NCBI GenBank assembly: GCA_910577575.1
Contig: CAJTOG010000078.1
Coordinates: 1-6,915 of the forward strand
Source of the DNA: an uncultured Ruminococcus sp.
GTDB lineage: Bacteria; Bacillota; Clostridia; Oscillospirales; Ruminococcaceae
DNA: 6,915 nucleotides
Direction: 5' to 3'
The translations under genes and the position numbers were made by a program. The number at the start of each line of letters is the position of its first letter. Within the stretch, counting starts at the first letter, position 1. Of this stretch, positions 5,679 through 6,915 are shown in pieces. Under the pieces are notes generated by a model. The model did not search any database, was not told the DNA's origin, and worked only from the letters and a program-made list of their open reading frames with translations.

Positions 5679-6572
5679 TTACCCAACATCCTGATGCGTG
5701 ATTTTAGTCGTTTTCAAATCAATTAGAACAAAACATTTCAGGATATAATTATAAAAAACAAGGTCAATATAGTAATCCTCTTTTTCTGTGCGAATGTGTT
5801 GCTGTCTTGCAACAAAAGCATATCCCTTTCCCATTTCCATAAGAAATTTCTGAATATGTGTAATAATTCGCTGTTCCAGCTCACCCTCCGTAAAGTCCGC
5901 ATTAGAAGCCAGACCCAGAAATTCCGCTATGACCGGATTTTTGATGAACTCTAACTTATCTGCCTGATACGAAGCAGTCAGTTCCTTCATTTCTTTTTCA
6001 ACAGGTTCTGTGTTTTGAGACATCAACATCCGATAGTAGTATTGAGAAGAAACATTCCGCTGCAATGTACGAACAGACCATGCCTGTTCCTGAGCTTCCT
6101 TCGCATACCATGCTCTTGCTTCCGGTGATGTTTCCTGAAGCAAAATTCTATAATGCGTCCATGACAGCGGTCGACCAGACTTTGGACTCAGTGAGTCCAA
6201 AATTTGAGGAAACTCCTGATGGAACTTCACATACTTGTATAAGCTGCTAAAGTCAAAGCCTTTTCCATATTTTTCTTTCAATTCAGCAGACAAGTTCTTC
6301 ATTGTCTTTTTACCATAGTCTGCTTTTCCGTTTTCATCCAGACACTCCATTGCAATTCGCTTGCCAATCAACCAGTTCCTTTGAACCAGAATCGTATCAA
6401 CGGCAGCATAAGCTATGCTCTGGGCACTTTCTACAATTTCACAGGTATCGGCAAATAAATCTCCGGTTTCATGATAAGCAATCATTCTTCTGTTGAATTT
6501 TGGACTCACTGGATCCAAAATTGCATTTTCTTTTTCACGGATTTTTTTCGCTTTTTGAGATTTCTGTTCCAC
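5679..6572 (-). CDS. YhcG/DUF1016-type PD-(D/E)XK nuclease, N-terminal 297 residues, ended by a premature TAA
   Basis: The start is GTG at 6572, chosen because AAAGGAGG lies about 10 nt upstream and no ATG fits; the gap to pglX is 16 nt. Residues 1-180 match the DUF1016 N-terminal helical domain, with ITLVQRNWLIGKRI-like and LSWTHYRILLQ (136-146) motifs. The C-terminal nuclease domain starts near 210 and shows YYIDLVFYN (268-275, acidic D270) and FVLIDLK (281-287, D285 and K287), an Asp-x-Lys version of the catalytic core. The frame then stops at THQDVG-TAA. The next codon restarts the family sequence (MDMYIRMYDE) in the same frame, so a glutamine CAA probably became TAA. Position in the operon between pglX and pglZ suggests an accessory nuclease of the BREX island; its role there is not established by the sequence. 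The truncated protein keeps the putative active site but lacks the end of the nuclease fold. Confidence 0.85.
   Translation of the reverse strand: MEQKSQKAKKIREKENAILDPVSPKFNRRMIAYHETGDLFADTCEIVESAQSIAYAAVDTILVQRNWLIGKRIAMECLDENGKADYGKKTMKNLSAELKEKYGKGFDFSSLYKYVKFHQEFPQILDSLSPKSGRPLSWTHYRILLQETSPEARAWYAKEAQEQAWSVRTLQRNVSSQYYYRMLMSQNTEPVEKEMKELTASYQADKLEFIKNPVIAEFLGLASNADFTEGELEQRIITHIQKFLMEMGKGYAFVARQQHIRTEKEDYYIDLVFYNYILKCFVLIDLKTTKITHQDVG
6180..6204. repeat. Palindromic repeat copy B inside the nuclease gene
   Basis: The core at 6181-6201 is a perfect inverted repeat with arms TTTGGACTCA and TGAGTCCAAA around a single base. The 25-bp segment matches copy A (6498-6522) at 21 of 25 positions by eye. 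On the coding strand it encodes ILDSLSPKS (residues 124-132) without breaking the frame. It sits just before the conserved LSWTHYR motif of DUF1016. Confidence 0.7.
6498..6522. repeat. Palindromic repeat copy A inside the nuclease gene
   Basis: This is the second copy of the 25-bp segment, 318 bp (106 codons) from copy B and in the same coding frame. It is itself an imperfect palindrome: arms AATTTTGGA (6496-6504) and TCCAAAATT (6514-6522) are exact, the centre is not. The coding strand reads ILDPVSPKF (residues 18-26), close to the ILDSLSPKS encoded by copy B. The N-terminal location ahead of the DUF1016 fold suggests an inserted segment. Confidence 0.65.
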
Positions 6573-6588
6573 TGCTTATCAGCCTCCT

Positions 6589-6915
6589 TTACCCTATTTT
6601 AGCCAAAACATCCTGAAAAATTGCATAGTTCTTCTTCACACCGTCATCCAGGTCGATGGAGATCATCTGGTCGGCAAGGTGATGAATCTTTTCCTCATAG
6701 GTACGGATCTCGGTATCTTGAGCCTGCAAAGCAGTCAGCTTTTTATTTAGTTTCACACGCTCGCCGGTGGAGGCATTGGCTATACGCTGTTCCAGATCGG
6801 CAATAGCTGTACGATAACGAGCCTGCTGTTCATGCACATAATCGGTACGGATACGGGCAATGGTATCCAGCTGATAGCGGTGCATATAAATCAGTGCCTT
6901 AAAGCCGTTCTTTTT
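6589..6915 (-). CDS. pglX: BREX-1 adenine-specific DNA methyltransferase PglX, C-terminal part (5' end outside window)
   Basis: The reading frame is open to the right edge of the window and shows the last 108 residues before a TAA stop at 6591-6589. The start lies outside; the first Met visible in this frame, at 6885, is internal. The visible part begins KKNGFKALIYMHRYQ, runs through a charged helical, probably coiled-coil stretch, and ends with ISIDLDDGVKKNYAIFQ, an ending I recognise from PglX of type 1 BREX systems. No catalytic methyltransferase motif is in view, so the assignment rests on this C-terminus and on the genes that follow. In known BREX systems PglX methylates the sixth position of adenine in a non-palindromic site, marking self DNA. 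The stop sits against the ribosome binding site of the next gene (GTAAAGGAGG), which indicates one operon. No damage is seen in the visible portion. Confidence 0.85.
   Translation of the reverse strand, partial: KKNGFKALIYMHRYQLDTIARIRTDYVHEQQARYRTAIADLEQRIANASTGERVKLNKKLTALQAQDTEIRTYEEKIHHLADQMISIDLDDGVKKNYAIFQDVLAKIG

Noticed and set aside
191..6572. TAA read as glutamine (genetic code change or suppressor)
   Set aside because: pglZ, pglX and the nuclease C-terminal piece all end naturally at TAA at the expected family length, so TAA acts as stop in this genome.

Overview
The window looks like a piece of a low-to-moderate GC Firmicutes (Clostridia-type) chromosome. The evidence is strong AGGAGG-type ribosome binding sites, sigma-A-like promoters, and proteins that resemble clostridial families. 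The assignment to Clostridia is an inference from protein style, not from a marker gene. Every gene I can support lies on the minus strand, so transcription runs from high to low coordinates.

Right half (6915 down to about 2061): the 3' part of a type 1 BREX phage-defence operon. In order of transcription it holds the C-terminus of the PglX adenine methyltransferase (cut by the window edge), a DUF1016/YhcG-type PD-(D/E)XK nuclease gene split by one in-frame TAA, a complete 880-residue PglZ phosphatase-superfamily protein, and the beginning of brxL. The nuclease gene carries two near-identical palindromic 25-bp repeats inside its coding sequence. The 118-bp gap before pglZ contains five tandem 11-bp units. 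brxL is broken: two 1-nt frameshifts, two stop codons, and then an abrupt junction after about 193 codons, so the AAA+/Lon-like part is gone.

Middle (about 2061 to 1763): directly fused to the brxL stump is the C-terminal end of an OLD-type ATP-dependent nuclease. By an ATGA overlap it meets the first 29 codons of a UvrD-type helicase with an intact Walker A. This looks like the scar of a second, Gabija-like nuclease/helicase pair, of which only the gene junction survives.

Left third (1763 to 1): a strong promoter with a palindrome in its spacer drives a tiny, possibly frameshifted leader ORF and a small CD3324-family helix-turn-helix protein. This is followed by two hairpins, then a class I SAM-dependent methyltransferase. 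A short group II intron reverse transcriptase fragment comes next and is also ended by a TAA at an expected glutamine position. At the extreme left a promoter, a palindromic operator-like site and a ribosome binding site point to a gene that starts just outside the window.

Overall this is a decaying defence island. pglX and pglZ look maintained, while the accessory nuclease is split, brxL is truncated and a neighbouring nuclease/helicase pair has been reduced to a remnant. No clearly new intact system is visible. The most unusual structures are the 11-bp repeat array before pglZ, the in-gene palindromic repeats, and the split nuclease whose second half restarts at an ATG directly after the stop.
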